From: Pseudemcibacter aquimaris
Lineage (GTDB): Bacteria; Pseudomonadota; Alphaproteobacteria; Sphingomonadales; Emcibacteraceae
Reading direction: 5' to 3'
Length of the DNA: 64,000 bases
NCBI RefSeq assembly: GCF_028869115.1
Contig: NZ_CP079800.1
Span: forward strand, 2,579,501-2,643,500
Shown here: positions 45,810 through 54,898 of the stretch, piece by piece
Numbering within the stretch: the first letter of the stretch is position 1
Layout of the letters: the number at the start of each line of letters is the position of its first letter
Notes under the pieces: generated by a model
The model's input: the letters and a program-made list of their open reading frames with translations, nothing else
Databases searched by the model: none
What the model was told of the DNA's origin: nothing
Position numbers and translations under genes: made by a program

Positions 45810-47132
45810 TTACTCTTTCGGTGTCATGCCGACTTGGCCTTTAAATGTACTACCCTGCACATAAAGGTTCGCAAGACCCTCTTCCACATATTCTTTGGTT
45901 AATTGCAGCTCAACACCCTCGTATTTACAAGCGGCTTTTACCTGATCGATAATGAATTTTGGTTGATATGCCGCCAAACTTTTACCGCAAACTTCCTCAA
46001 TATAATGAACGGTAAAATCCAAGATATCATCAGTTAGTTCAAGCCCCGCTTTTCTGGACACCGCAGCATAAATAGCACGGAAAGCCTCAATCGATGGATC
46101 TTTGGTTTCTAGCTTATAAGGAATACGGCGAAGGAAGGCCGGATCCATCAAGTCATCCGGTGAAAGGTTTGTAGAGAAAATCACAAGTTCATCAAACGGA
46201 ATTTCAAATGATTTCCCTGAATGAAGTTTCATAAAATCAATTCTGCTTTGCAGTGGAACAATCCAACGATTCAATAATTGTTCCGGACTTACTTGTTGAC
46301 GACCAAAATCATCAATAATAAAAGTTCCGTTAAGCGCTTTAATATGAAGTGGTGCTTCATAAAATTTTGTCAGTTCATTAAATTTTAAATCAAGCATTTC
46401 CATATTTAATTCACCACCCGTGATAATCACCGGGCGTTTACATGGTAAAAAGCGTTTATCGTTCATTGCCCTAAAAAGCTTACGTCTTTCAGGATCAGGG
46501 TTTTCCACCTCAACGCTTTCATGAACCGCAGGGTCGAAAACCTTAATGATCGTTCCATCCACTTCAATCGCATGTGGAATATAAATTATCGCTTCGTAAA
46601 TTTTCGCCACTTTTTCTGCGACTGTTGTTTTACCATTTCCAGCCGGACCATAAATCAGAATACTCATCCCCGAATTAACGGCTGGTCCCAATCGGCGGGT
46701 AAATTCATCCGGCACAACGATATCATGAAATGATGCTTCAATATCTTCTGGTGAAACGCGTTCATCGCCAATTGCCTGCGCGCGAACCTGTTCACAATAT
46801 TTCTCAAGCGGCACTGGTGCTGGGCCAAAATATTGATTTTGCGCCATGGCGTCATTAAAGAAATCACGACCAAGCATGGTCAGTTTATATCTTAACTGCC
46901 CCATTCCCCCGGTGGTGCTATTTGTCATACCAACTGATTCAACCAGTTTTCTATCAACCATTCTTTGAAGGGCTGCATCAATAATATTTGATGGAAGTCT
47001 TAATTCATTCGCAAGCTGGACACCGGTTTCCAGATTTTCCATTCCCATGCCCTTAGCCATAAGCTGTAATACTAGCAATGGGTCATAACCAACATCTTCA
47101 AGTTTCGTTGGTGCTTTTGGTTCGTAATACAT
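45810..47132 (-). CDS. AAA-type ATPase with N-terminal winged helix
   Basis: A 440-residue ATPase. The N-terminal 130 residues include a winged-helix-like segment (LELRLPSNIIDAALQRMVDRKLVESVG region and GQLRYKLTMLGRDFF). The ATPase core begins near residue 150: Walker A IYGPAGNGKTTVAEKVAKI, Walker B GTFIIDDFGRQQVSPEQLLNRW and sensor VIFSTNLSPDDLMDPAFLRRIPYKL. The C-terminal domain is a helical lid. Similar proteins are widespread in alphaproteobacteria without an agreed function. It is transcribed alone and is divergent from the YfiR-domain kinase across 219 bases with no recognisable gene. Confidence 0.87.
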   Translation of the reverse strand: MYYEPKAPTKLEDVGYDPLLVLQLMAKGMGMENLETGVQLANELRLPSNIIDAALQRMVDRKLVESVGMTNSTTGGMGQLRYKLTMLGRDFFNDAMAQNQYFGPAPVPLEKYCEQVRAQAIGDERVSPEDIEASFHDIVVPDEFTRRLGPAVNSGMSILIYGPAGNGKTTVAEKVAKIYEAIIYIPHAIEVDGTIIKVFDPAVHESVEVENPDPERRKLFRAMNDKRFLPCKRPVIITGGELNMEMLDLKFNELTKFYEAPLHIKALNGTFIIDDFGRQQVSPEQLLNRWIVPLQSRIDFMKLHSGKSFEIPFDELVIFSTNLSPDDLMDPAFLRRIPYKLETKDPSIEAFRAIYAAVSRKAGLELTDDILDFTVHYIEEVCGKSLAAYQPKFIIDQVKAACKYEGVELQLTKEYVEEGLANLYVQGSTFKGQVGMTPKE

Positions 47133-47351
47133 TAATCTTCCCTCCTTGATAATTCATTGAAGGCATTATGACAAAAATCAGTTACTTAATTATTACCTAA
47201 ACAAATAAAAAAATTATTTATCGAAAACCGAATGGCGATACACTTATTCCAACTTATTCATTTGATACTGTAAAATTAGCTGTTTTTAACGCGTTTTTTT
47301 TAATAAAATAATAAGTATTTACAACTATACCTTTCTTAAGATGAAATAATC

Positions 47352-49295
47352 ATGCAAGTGCAACAAGGAATAGTAACCAGAGTAATCAAACCAATGCAAA
47401 AATATAAAACCGCACTTTTCGGGGGGAAATGCATTTGCAAAGTCATTGCATGTGTTTCAATTATATTATGCAGCATTCAATTTTCCATTGCACAAACCAT
47501 ATCAACACAGGCAGTAAAATCAGAACTTACCGTCCGGTTTGTACAATATGTATTTTGGAAAGATGACCCTGATTTAAACAATATTGATATTGGTTATTTT
47601 GGCGAAGATGATCTTCAATATACGACATTAATGTCCACTGTTGAAAACAGATTAGTCAGAAACAAAACCCTAACTTTAAAAAAAATAAATTCATTATCCG
47701 ATATAGCTGATCTGGAAATTTTATTTGTAGGTTCAAACGCTGGCCAGCCTCTTTCCGAAATTGCCTTCACAATCCGCGATAATAACATTTTGCTTATCAG
47801 TGATGAAAACAGCGCCCTTCAACATTCAATGATTAATTTAACGGTGACAGATGACAGTACCGTTTCCTTTGAAGTGAACCGCGCAAACATTTTGCTAGAA
47901 GAACTGGACGTCAGCAGTGATATTTTGCTTCTTGGCGGCTCTGAAATGGACGTGGCACTTCTTTACCGTGAAATGGAAGACAACCTGAACAGGTTAGCAG
48001 GAGAATTTCTTGAACTTGAAAGAAATTCAGAAGAAGCAAGCCGAAATCTTAATGAAACGCTTTCGAGATTAGAAACACAAAATGCAACACTGAATGATCA
48101 AAATAGAACCATTTCAGAACAGGCCGAAATCATCAGCAATCGTCAAAACGAATTGGAAAACATCCGTTCCGAAATGGAACAGCTTAGCCAGCAAAATATT
48201 AACGAAAGAGCATTACTCGAAGAACAGCAGGCGCAACTTAACCAAAGCAGGGATGAGGTTGCAAGACAGCAGGAATTAATCGCGAGCAACGAAGCACGCT
48301 TATCTGAGCAACAAGCAGCGCTAGAAGATCAGCGACTTTTACAAGAAGCACTAACAGAAGATCTTGGCCAACAGACACAAATTATCGGCCAACAACAATC
48401 ATTATTGATCGCGGCTGTCGTCGCTATTATTGCCTTTTTATTGCTTGTACTTCGGATGCTATATTTAAGCCGAGAAAGAAACCGTGCTCAACAGCAACTC
48501 ATTGCAGCTAATGACGAACTTGAAGACAAGGTCATCGAAAGAACTTACGAACTGACCAAAGCAAAAGACGAAGCCGAAGAAGCAAACTTTGTGAAATCTG
48601 AATTTCTTGCAAATATGAGCCATGAATTAAGGACGCCGCTTAATGCTATTATTGGATTTTCAGAAGCCATAAAACTAGATATTTATAGCAAGGTAAAAAA
48701 CACGCCGCTTGAAGGCCCGATTGATGACATAATCGCCAGCGGCAAACATTTGCTGAACATCATTAACGATATCCTTGACCTGGCTAAAATTGAAGCCAAT
48801 AAAATCACCTTAAGCGAAGAAGAAATTATATTTCAGAATTTCTTCACACCGATTAAAAATCTGTTTTCACCTGAATTAAGCAGCAAAAACATGAAGATCA
48901 ATATCAGTAATAATATTAGACATGTGAAACTTTTCTGTGATGATCGCCTGCTTAAACAAATGCTGATTAACCTTATCCAAAACGCCATTAAATTTAGCCC
49001 TGATGGAAGCGAAATTGATATCCTGGCAAGAATAGACCAGCATCACTCAATTGCGATTGCCGTTAAGGATAATGGTGTCGGCATTCCTGCGGATCAATTA
49101 GAATCCGTCATACAGCCCTTTACCCAACTTGATACTTCAAGTCAGATCAGTCACGAAGGAACCGGCCTTGGTCTATCACTTGTACGTGCCTATATCGAAG
49201 AGCACGGTGGTAACTTGACCCTAGAAAGCATTGAAGGAAAAGGCACCACAGCCACCCTTCATTTCCCGCCAGAACGGACAATCAATCTTTTATAA
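47352..49295 (+). CDS. Histidine kinase with periplasmic YfiR-like domain
   Basis: A 647-residue sensor kinase. After a signal-anchor region ([18 protein letters not shown]) residues about 50-210 are a YfiR/DUF4154-like periplasmic domain ([56 protein letters not shown]). Then come a long Glu/Gln-rich coiled coil (215-350), a membrane helix ([21 protein letters not shown]), a second coiled coil and HisKA ([19 protein letters not shown]). HATPase boxes are [25 protein letters not shown] and [11 protein letters not shown]. YfiR elsewhere controls a diguanylate cyclase; here the sensor domain is joined to a kinase. No receiver domain is present, so the partner regulator is elsewhere. Confidence 0.9.
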   Translation: MQVQQGIVTRVIKPMQKYKTALFGGKCICKVIACVSIILCSIQFSIAQTISTQAVKSELTVRFVQYVFWKDDPDLNNIDIGYFGEDDLQYTTLMSTVENRLVRNKTLTLKKINSLSDIADLEILFVGSNAGQPLSEIAFTIRDNNILLISDENSALQHSMINLTVTDDSTVSFEVNRANILLEELDVSSDILLLGGSEMDVALLYREMEDNLNRLAGEFLELERNSEEASRNLNETLSRLETQNATLNDQNRTISEQAEIISNRQNELENIRSEMEQLSQQNINERALLEEQQAQLNQSRDEVARQQELIASNEARLSEQQAALEDQRLLQEALTEDLGQQTQIIGQQQSLLIAAVVAIIAFLLLVLRMLYLSRERNRAQQQLIAANDELEDKVIERTYELTKAKDEAEEANFVKSEFLANMSHELRTPLNAIIGFSEAIKLDIYSKVKNTPLEGPIDDIIASGKHLLNIINDILDLAKIEANKITLSEEEIIFQNFFTPIKNLFSPELSSKNMKINISNNIRHVKLFCDDRLLKQMLINLIQNAIKFSPDGSEIDILARIDQHHSIAIAVKDNGVGIPADQLESVIQPFTQLDTSSQISHEGTGLGLSLVRAYIEEHGGNLTLESIEGKGTTATLHFPPERTINLL

Positions 49296-49300
49296 TTTCA

Positions 49301-50920
49301 TTACTGGGAAAAACCATAATAGACAGCAAAAACGATCAAACAAATTATAATGCTGACCAGTTTCGCATGCTTCCAAGGTTCTAAATCAACCTTAACCACC
49401 TGATTAACGCGTTCCACATATTCTTCCGGCCAAATTTTACTGACAATGTAAACTAGCGTTGATGTAATTAAAAACACTAGCGCCAGAAAATGTAAGAAAT
49501 GAATTTCATCATTCGTATTAAACATAGATTTTGCAAAATTCTGCACTTCTTCACCAAATGCAAAAACAAACAGATAAAAGATTGCCGGCCCTGTGATCAT
49601 AGCAATTTTTGCTGCCCGCGCCGTCGCTGTTTTGGTTAAAAATCCAAACAGGATGACCGCAAGCATTGGACCAAAGAATGTCGCATTGATCTTTTGTAGA
49701 TAATTATAAAGGCTGCCTTCCGTATCAATCATCGGGGCGGCGATCATCGCGGCAATCGCAAGTACGATACTGCATACGCGTCCCGATAAAACCACCTCTT
49801 TACCCGAAGCATCCTTATTCATAAAGATCTGATAAATGCCCTGACTGAATAAAGTCGCGGAACTATTCAAAACACTGTTAAACGTGCTTAATACGGCCCC
49901 CACCATAACGGCGGCAAAAAATCCCACAAGTGGTTCCGGCAGAACCTCTTTCACCAGCATCGGATAGGCCAGCATTGCATCTTCTTGTCCAATTTCGCTT
50001 CGGAACATATAAAATGCAATCACACCCGGAAGAACGATGATAACAGGCCCTAGTATTTTAAACCCTGCCGCTATCAAGACGCCTTTTTGTCCTTCTTTAA
50101 GGTTTTTGGCACCAAGTGCGCGCTGAATAATTGATTGGTTCGTGCACCAGAAAAAAATCTGATTAACAATCATACCTGTGAACAGAACACCAATTGGTAA
50201 AAAAGAACCCGGCTCATCGCCGGTGATATCAAATTTTTCCGGCACCGCCGTATAAACCGTGTTCCACCCGTTAATCGGATTGCCGTCCCCCACGAACATT
50301 AATCCCAATAACGGAATAAGTAACCCTGCGATCAAAAATCCGATACCATTTATCGTATCCGATATGGCAACAGCCTTAAGCCCGCCAAAAATAGCGTATA
50401 ATGAACCAAGTGACCCAATGGACCATACCATCAGCCAGCGGGCGGTTTGCCTGTCGATACCAAGATTTTCAGATACATTAAAAAGGCTTTCTAGCCCTGC
50501 TGCACCAAAAAGCAACACCACCGGTAAAATGGCTACAACATATGAAAATAGAAAGAGTAAAGTTGCAATAACCCGCGTTGATTGATCGAACCGTAATGAT
50601 AAAAATTCTGGGATCGTCGTTAACCCACGTTGCAAATAGCGCGGCAGAAAATAAAGCGCGGTTAATACCATCGCAAGCGCCGCCGTCGTTTCCCACGCCA
50701 TAACCGCAATCGTATGCGCAAATGCATCGGCATTTAAACCGATCATATGTTCCGTTGATAAATTCGTCAGAATCAGGGAACCGGCAATCACCCACGCCGT
50801 CAAACTACGTCCTGCAAGGAAATAATCATCTGACGAATTCATATGATCATCACGGGTTTTCAAATATGAAATAAGCGCTACAAGCCCCGTAAAGCCAATA
50901 AAAGATGTTACTGCCAGCAT
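49301..50920 (-). CDS. Sodium/sugar symporter (SGLT-like SSS family)
   Basis: A 539-residue symporter with about fourteen helices: SSDDYFLAGRSLTAWVIAGSLILTNLSTEHMIGLNADAF near the start, TTIPEFLSLRFDQSTRVIAT, LGSLYAIFGGLKAVAISDTINGIGFLI, FFWCTNQSIIQRALGAKNLKEGQKG and VGAVLSTFNSVLNSSATLFSQGIY. The WCTNQSIIQRALGAK motif is characteristic of the SGLT-type sugar branch. It is divergent from glucokinase across 107 bases, which suggests glucose uptake with sodium followed by phosphorylation in the cytoplasm. Confidence 0.93.
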   Translation of the reverse strand: MLAVTSFIGFTGLVALISYLKTRDDHMNSSDDYFLAGRSLTAWVIAGSLILTNLSTEHMIGLNADAFAHTIAVMAWETTAALAMVLTALYFLPRYLQRGLTTIPEFLSLRFDQSTRVIATLLFLFSYVVAILPVVLLFGAAGLESLFNVSENLGIDRQTARWLMVWSIGSLGSLYAIFGGLKAVAISDTINGIGFLIAGLLIPLLGLMFVGDGNPINGWNTVYTAVPEKFDITGDEPGSFLPIGVLFTGMIVNQIFFWCTNQSIIQRALGAKNLKEGQKGVLIAAGFKILGPVIIVLPGVIAFYMFRSEIGQEDAMLAYPMLVKEVLPEPLVGFFAAVMVGAVLSTFNSVLNSSATLFSQGIYQIFMNKDASGKEVVLSGRVCSIVLAIAAMIAAPMIDTEGSLYNYLQKINATFFGPMLAVILFGFLTKTATARAAKIAMITGPAIFYLFVFAFGEEVQNFAKSMFNTNDEIHFLHFLALVFLITSTLVYIVSKIWPEEYVERVNQVVKVDLEPWKHAKLVSIIICLIVFAVYYGFSQ

Positions 50921-51027
50921 GTCATTTATTCCTCACCCTTTTTATTTTGTTATTTCATATAAAAGAGCATTAGACAACATCGAATTACTGCGGCAATATA
51001 CCTGCAAAATTTTCAAGAGTTATAATA

Positions 51028-51993
51028 ATGCACAAAATATTAGTATCCGACGTTGGCGGGACAAACGGTAGATTTGCAATCGCAACCCTTAACGCTGATG
51101 GAAAACTGGACAGTATTTCCAACATCGGCGTTTTACAATGTCGTGAATACAAGACATTCTCTTTAATGTTGAAAGATTATCTTTCGACCATCAATGAAAC
51201 GCCAGCAATCGCTCGTTTCGCCATTGCTGGCGCCATGACCGCAAGACGCGGAAACCTATGGCATTTTAACTGGGAAATTGTTGCAGAAGATCTTGAAAAT
51301 GAATTTCATTTCGAAAACGTAACATTACTTAATGACTATGAAGCCTTGGTGCATTCAATACCACATTTAAGCAATGATGATTTAAAAACAATCTCACCTG
51401 CGACAAGTGGTCTTACCGGCGCACCATTTAGCGTTTTTGGAGTGGGCTCAGGGTTAGGTGGTGCCATTGGTGTACCATCAAAACACGCATTAAACGTTGT
51501 ACCAACCGAAGTCGGGCATATTTCATTTGCGCCCAAAACAGAAAGACAACAAAAATTACTGACATTTACCAAAAAATCTGTTCCACATGTTTCCATTGAA
51601 ACATTTATGTCAGGAAATGGCATTTGCAGGATATATGATTTTCTAAATTTTGATCAGCAACTTAATGCGGATGAATTAACCGCCGCGCAAATATCACAAA
51701 ACGCACAAAATAATAATGATCCGCTTTGCGTAGAAACCATGAATTTATTTTTTGAAATGCTTGCCAGTATTGCCGGTGATATTTCCGTGGCGCAAGGTGC
51801 CAAGGGTGGCGTCTTTATTGGTGGCGGCATTATCCCGAAAAACATAGACTTGATCGGTCATGATGATTTTATTGCAAAATTTACCGATAAAGGGCCCATG
51901 ACCGATTATAATAAACAAATACCTGTTTCGATTATTACGTCGGACATGCCCGCGCTTATCGGTTCAGCGATGGCGCCAAACTGGAATGATTAA
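51028..51993 (+). CDS. glk: Glucokinase
   Basis: A 321-residue ROK-unrelated, E. coli-type glucokinase: LVSDVGGTNGRFAIATL (phosphate-binding loop), ARFAIAGAMTARRGNLWHFNWEI, VTLLNDYEALVHSIP with the catalytic Asp, FGVGSGLGGAIGV, VVPTEVGHISFAP and GGVFIGGGIIPKN. It phosphorylates glucose for entry into glycolysis or Entner-Doudoroff. A divergent SGLT-like symporter supplies the sugar. Its stop and the next start share one base. Confidence 0.94.
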   Translation: MHKILVSDVGGTNGRFAIATLNADGKLDSISNIGVLQCREYKTFSLMLKDYLSTINETPAIARFAIAGAMTARRGNLWHFNWEIVAEDLENEFHFENVTLLNDYEALVHSIPHLSNDDLKTISPATSGLTGAPFSVFGVGSGLGGAIGVPSKHALNVVPTEVGHISFAPKTERQQKLLTFTKKSVPHVSIETFMSGNGICRIYDFLNFDQQLNADELTAAQISQNAQNNNDPLCVETMNLFFEMLASIAGDISVAQGAKGGVFIGGGIIPKNIDLIGHDDFIAKFTDKGPMTDYNKQIPVSIITSDMPALIGSAMAPNWND

Positions 51994-52784
51994 TGATTAA
52001 AATACTAACAACACTCGCCGCATGTTATATATTGCTTTTGTTGTTACTTTATGTTTTTCAAAGAAGTCTTCTTTATCAACCAACAGACATATCACCTCTT
52101 GCATTAACACCTGAAAACCCATTCAAGCAATTCGCCATAGAAAGCCATGACGGGTTCGAATTAAAACACTGGCGCTTTCAAGGACGTGAGAATAAGAAAA
52201 CTATCGTTTTCTTTCATGGTAACGCGGGTAATGCGGCAGACCGTATTATGATGATGCGACGCCCTGCACAAGAAGGGTTTAATATCATTCTTGCGGAATA
52301 TCGTGGATACGGCGACAATCCCGGCAAGCCGTCTGAACAAGCCAATATTGCCGATGCAGAAAACCTAATCAATCATTTGATCTCGCAAGGACTTAATGAA
52401 AAAGATATTATTTTAATGGGACGCTCACTCGGTACTGGGGTTGCCGTCCAAATGGCAACAAAATATGATGCATCACTTCTTGCTCTAATATCTCCTTATT
52501 CCAGTATGGCTGATGTGGCCGCAAGCCATTACCCAATACTTCCGGTAAAGCTGCTTCTGAAAGATCGTTATAACAACATAGAGCATATTAAGAATGTAGA
52601 TGTTCCTATTCTGATGTTTCATGGAAACCGTGATAAAGTTATTCCGATAAAATTTGGCCAAAAATTAGCCAACATTAATAACAATGCTCAATTTAATGAA
52701 CTTCTTGGTTACGGTCATAATGATTTGAATATGGATGACATTAACAATCATATTCTTGAATACTTAAATAATTCACTTGACTAA
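51993..52784 (+). CDS. Membrane-anchored alpha/beta hydrolase
   Basis: A 263-residue hydrolase of the BEM46/ABHD-like group. An N-terminal membrane anchor (LAACYILLLLLLYVFQRSLLY) precedes the domain; TIVFFHGNAGNAADRIMM is the oxyanion region, the nucleophile Ser is in ILMGRSLGTGVAV, the Asp in FHGNRDKVIP and the His in GYGHNDLN. The substrate is unknown; probably an ester. It overlaps the glucokinase gene by one base. Confidence 0.9.
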   Translation: MIKILTTLAACYILLLLLLYVFQRSLLYQPTDISPLALTPENPFKQFAIESHDGFELKHWRFQGRENKKTIVFFHGNAGNAADRIMMMRRPAQEGFNIILAEYRGYGDNPGKPSEQANIADAENLINHLISQGLNEKDIILMGRSLGTGVAVQMATKYDASLLALISPYSSMADVAASHYPILPVKLLLKDRYNNIEHIKNVDVPILMFHGNRDKVIPIKFGQKLANINNNAQFNELLGYGHNDLNMDDINNHILEYLNNSLD

Positions 52785-52843
52785 CGTGATCACATCAATA
52801 TTATTTCTTGAAATTTTATAATTTTTCAGGATTTTTTATTGAT

Positions 52844-53290
52844 ATGGATGAAATTGACAAGAAAATAACGCGCCTCATTCAAAAAAATGGCCGCCTTTCC
52901 AGCGCAGAAATCGCGAAAGCTGTTGGCGTATCTGTCTCAACAGCAAATGAACGCGTTCGCAAACTTGAAAAGAACGGCTACATTCAGGAATGGCGCGCAG
53001 TGATGAATGCAAGAAAGGTCGGCGCGAACCTTGCTGCGCTTATTCTTGTGGATATGGATTATGACGGTGAAAAGGAAGCAACCGAAAAACTTGCCAAATT
53101 CCCGGAAATTCAAGAAATCCATCATATCAGTGGCGCAAGATCGTACCTCATAAAAATTCGTGTTTCCGACACGGATGCACTTCAATCTTTTTTAAGCCAA
53201 AAAGTAAAACCGTTAAAAGCAATCACTCGTACGGAATCATTCATCATTCTGGATACAGTTAAAGAAACCAGCGAGGTGATCATAACATGA
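52844..53290 (+). CDS. Lrp/AsnC-family regulator
   Basis: A 148-residue Lrp-type regulator: MDEIDKKITRLIQKNGRLSSAEIAKAVGVSVSTANERVRKLEKNGYIQEWRAVMNARKVG is the helix-turn-helix, followed by the RAM ligand-binding domain (LAKFPEIQEIHHISGARSYLIKIRV). The ATG at 52844 fits the family start; the frame is open 12 codons further upstream. It overlaps the flavoprotein gene by 4 bases, and so is likely to regulate it and perhaps the gamma-glutamyltransferase gene after it. The effector is probably an amino acid. Confidence 0.92.
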   Translation: MDEIDKKITRLIQKNGRLSSAEIAKAVGVSVSTANERVRKLEKNGYIQEWRAVMNARKVGANLAALILVDMDYDGEKEATEKLAKFPEIQEIHHISGARSYLIKIRVSDTDALQSFLSQKVKPLKAITRTESFIILDTVKETSEVIIT

Positions 53291-54882
53291 CCAAAATAAA
53301 TCATATTACCTTAATCGGTTGCGGCTTTACCGGCACAAGCGCATTTTATCAACTGGTTGAAAGATATCCCATTTCAGAAATCACCATTTTTGAGGCTAGC
53401 GGAGATTTTGGTCCGGGCCTACCTTATAAAACAGATGAGTGCGATGATTATTTATTAAATAACACCAATGACACACTCTGCCTGACGCCGGATAACAGAC
53501 AGGCATTTTACAACTGGTTATTATCAAAACCAGAATTACCCGATGGCGTGGAACTGCCGGAAATACACCCACGCGGCAATATTTCACGCATTTATTACGG
53601 ATATTTCCTGAAAGACGTGTTCAGATCAACGCTCACAACAGCGGCAATTAAGGGAATTAAGGTCAACCTAATTTCAAAAGAAGCCACCGCCATTTTTGAA
53701 GAAGGCGATAAAGTCATAATAAAATATGACACCGAAGAAATTCATTGCGACAAAGTAATCATGTGTACTGGCCACTGCCCTACCATTGATCGTTATGAAC
53801 ATCCGCCGGAAGGATCAAATGCCCTCTATTTCCCGGATCATTTGAACACAGATGCGCTTGATCATATTCCAATGAATGCAGAATGCTATATTCTTGGCGC
53901 ATCGCTGAGCGCTTTTGATGTCGTTGGACGGCTATTCTCTTCGGCTACCGGATGTTCATTTGAATATAATGATGATGGTGAGCTTATTTTTAATGCCGAA
54001 AACAATGATCGTTCTGTTGTTCTATGTTCAAGAAGCGGCAGATTAAAGAAAATGAAAAGCCGCGTTACAAAAGACATCAACAGAAAATATTTCACCCTTG
54101 ATTATCTGACATCCATTAAAAAAGATGAATATCTTTCCCTTAATGATATTGCAGATGCAATCAAGAAAGATTGTGAACTTCATCATGGCGAAAGCGATTG
54201 GGAAGAAATCGCTGCCCCCTATCGCAACTGCACAAGTGCTAAAGACGTTGATGCCTGCGCCGCAGATATTCTTGAAAAAGATTTACGCACCGCCGTTGAC
54301 GGAACAGCCCGTAATATCTTAGTGGATATTTTCGGTGATGCCGGGTTAGAGCTTTGGGATATGTTCGCTGCAAAACTTGTAAGCCCCGAAGATGAAATTA
54401 AGTACAGGAACCAATACGAAACGGCAGCCTTAACATATGAAGCATCCTGCCCGATTTCCACCGCTGAAAAACTGCTCGCGTTATATAAAGTGGGTCGTTT
54501 ACGCACGATTAAGGGATCAAGCGATGTGATATTTGATCAAGAAAATGATCATTATGTCATCCATCATGATTTTGGATGCGATAAAACAAATGTCCTTATT
54601 AACACCACCGGCAGCGTCAGCCGCGATGTCACAAGTGATGACCAATCAGCGCTTATCAAACATATGGTCAATAACGAAATGATGCATCCTTATATGTGTG
54701 GCGACACACAAATGCCGGGCATCGAATTTGATATGGATACCTTTAAAGTCACTGGCTGTGAGAATATCTATCTATCCAGTCAATTGCTTTGGGGGAAAGG
54801 TTTTTACACCAGCGGTGCCATTTATATGGCAACATTTGTTGACCGCATTCTAAAATCAATATTTAATAAGCAAAAATCTTAA
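53287..54882 (+). CDS. FAD/NAD(P)-binding protein
   Basis: A 531-residue flavoprotein with ITLIGCGFTGTSAFYQLVERYPISEITIFEASGDFGPGLPYKTD, the N-terminal pattern of the FAD-NAD(P)-binding (NAD_binding_9-like) family. It also has the second nucleotide signature VIMCTGHCPTIDRYE and ECYILGASLSAFDVVGRLF. It resembles lysine/ornithine N-monooxygenase-like and HydroxyNeu-type oxidoreductases only in general fold; no substrate is known. It is co-translated with an Lrp-type regulator (ATGA overlap) and precedes a gamma-glutamyltransferase by 16 bases. A role in amino-acid or peptide oxidation is plausible. Confidence 0.83.
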   Translation: MTKINHITLIGCGFTGTSAFYQLVERYPISEITIFEASGDFGPGLPYKTDECDDYLLNNTNDTLCLTPDNRQAFYNWLLSKPELPDGVELPEIHPRGNISRIYYGYFLKDVFRSTLTTAAIKGIKVNLISKEATAIFEEGDKVIIKYDTEEIHCDKVIMCTGHCPTIDRYEHPPEGSNALYFPDHLNTDALDHIPMNAECYILGASLSAFDVVGRLFSSATGCSFEYNDDGELIFNAENNDRSVVLCSRSGRLKKMKSRVTKDINRKYFTLDYLTSIKKDEYLSLNDIADAIKKDCELHHGESDWEEIAAPYRNCTSAKDVDACAADILEKDLRTAVDGTARNILVDIFGDAGLELWDMFAAKLVSPEDEIKYRNQYETAALTYEASCPISTAEKLLALYKVGRLRTIKGSSDVIFDQENDHYVIHHDFGCDKTNVLINTTGSVSRDVTSDDQSALIKHMVNNEMMHPYMCGDTQMPGIEFDMDTFKVTGCENIYLSSQLLWGKGFYTSGAIYMATFVDRILKSIFNKQKS

Positions 54883-54898
54883 TAATCAGGTCAGAAGA

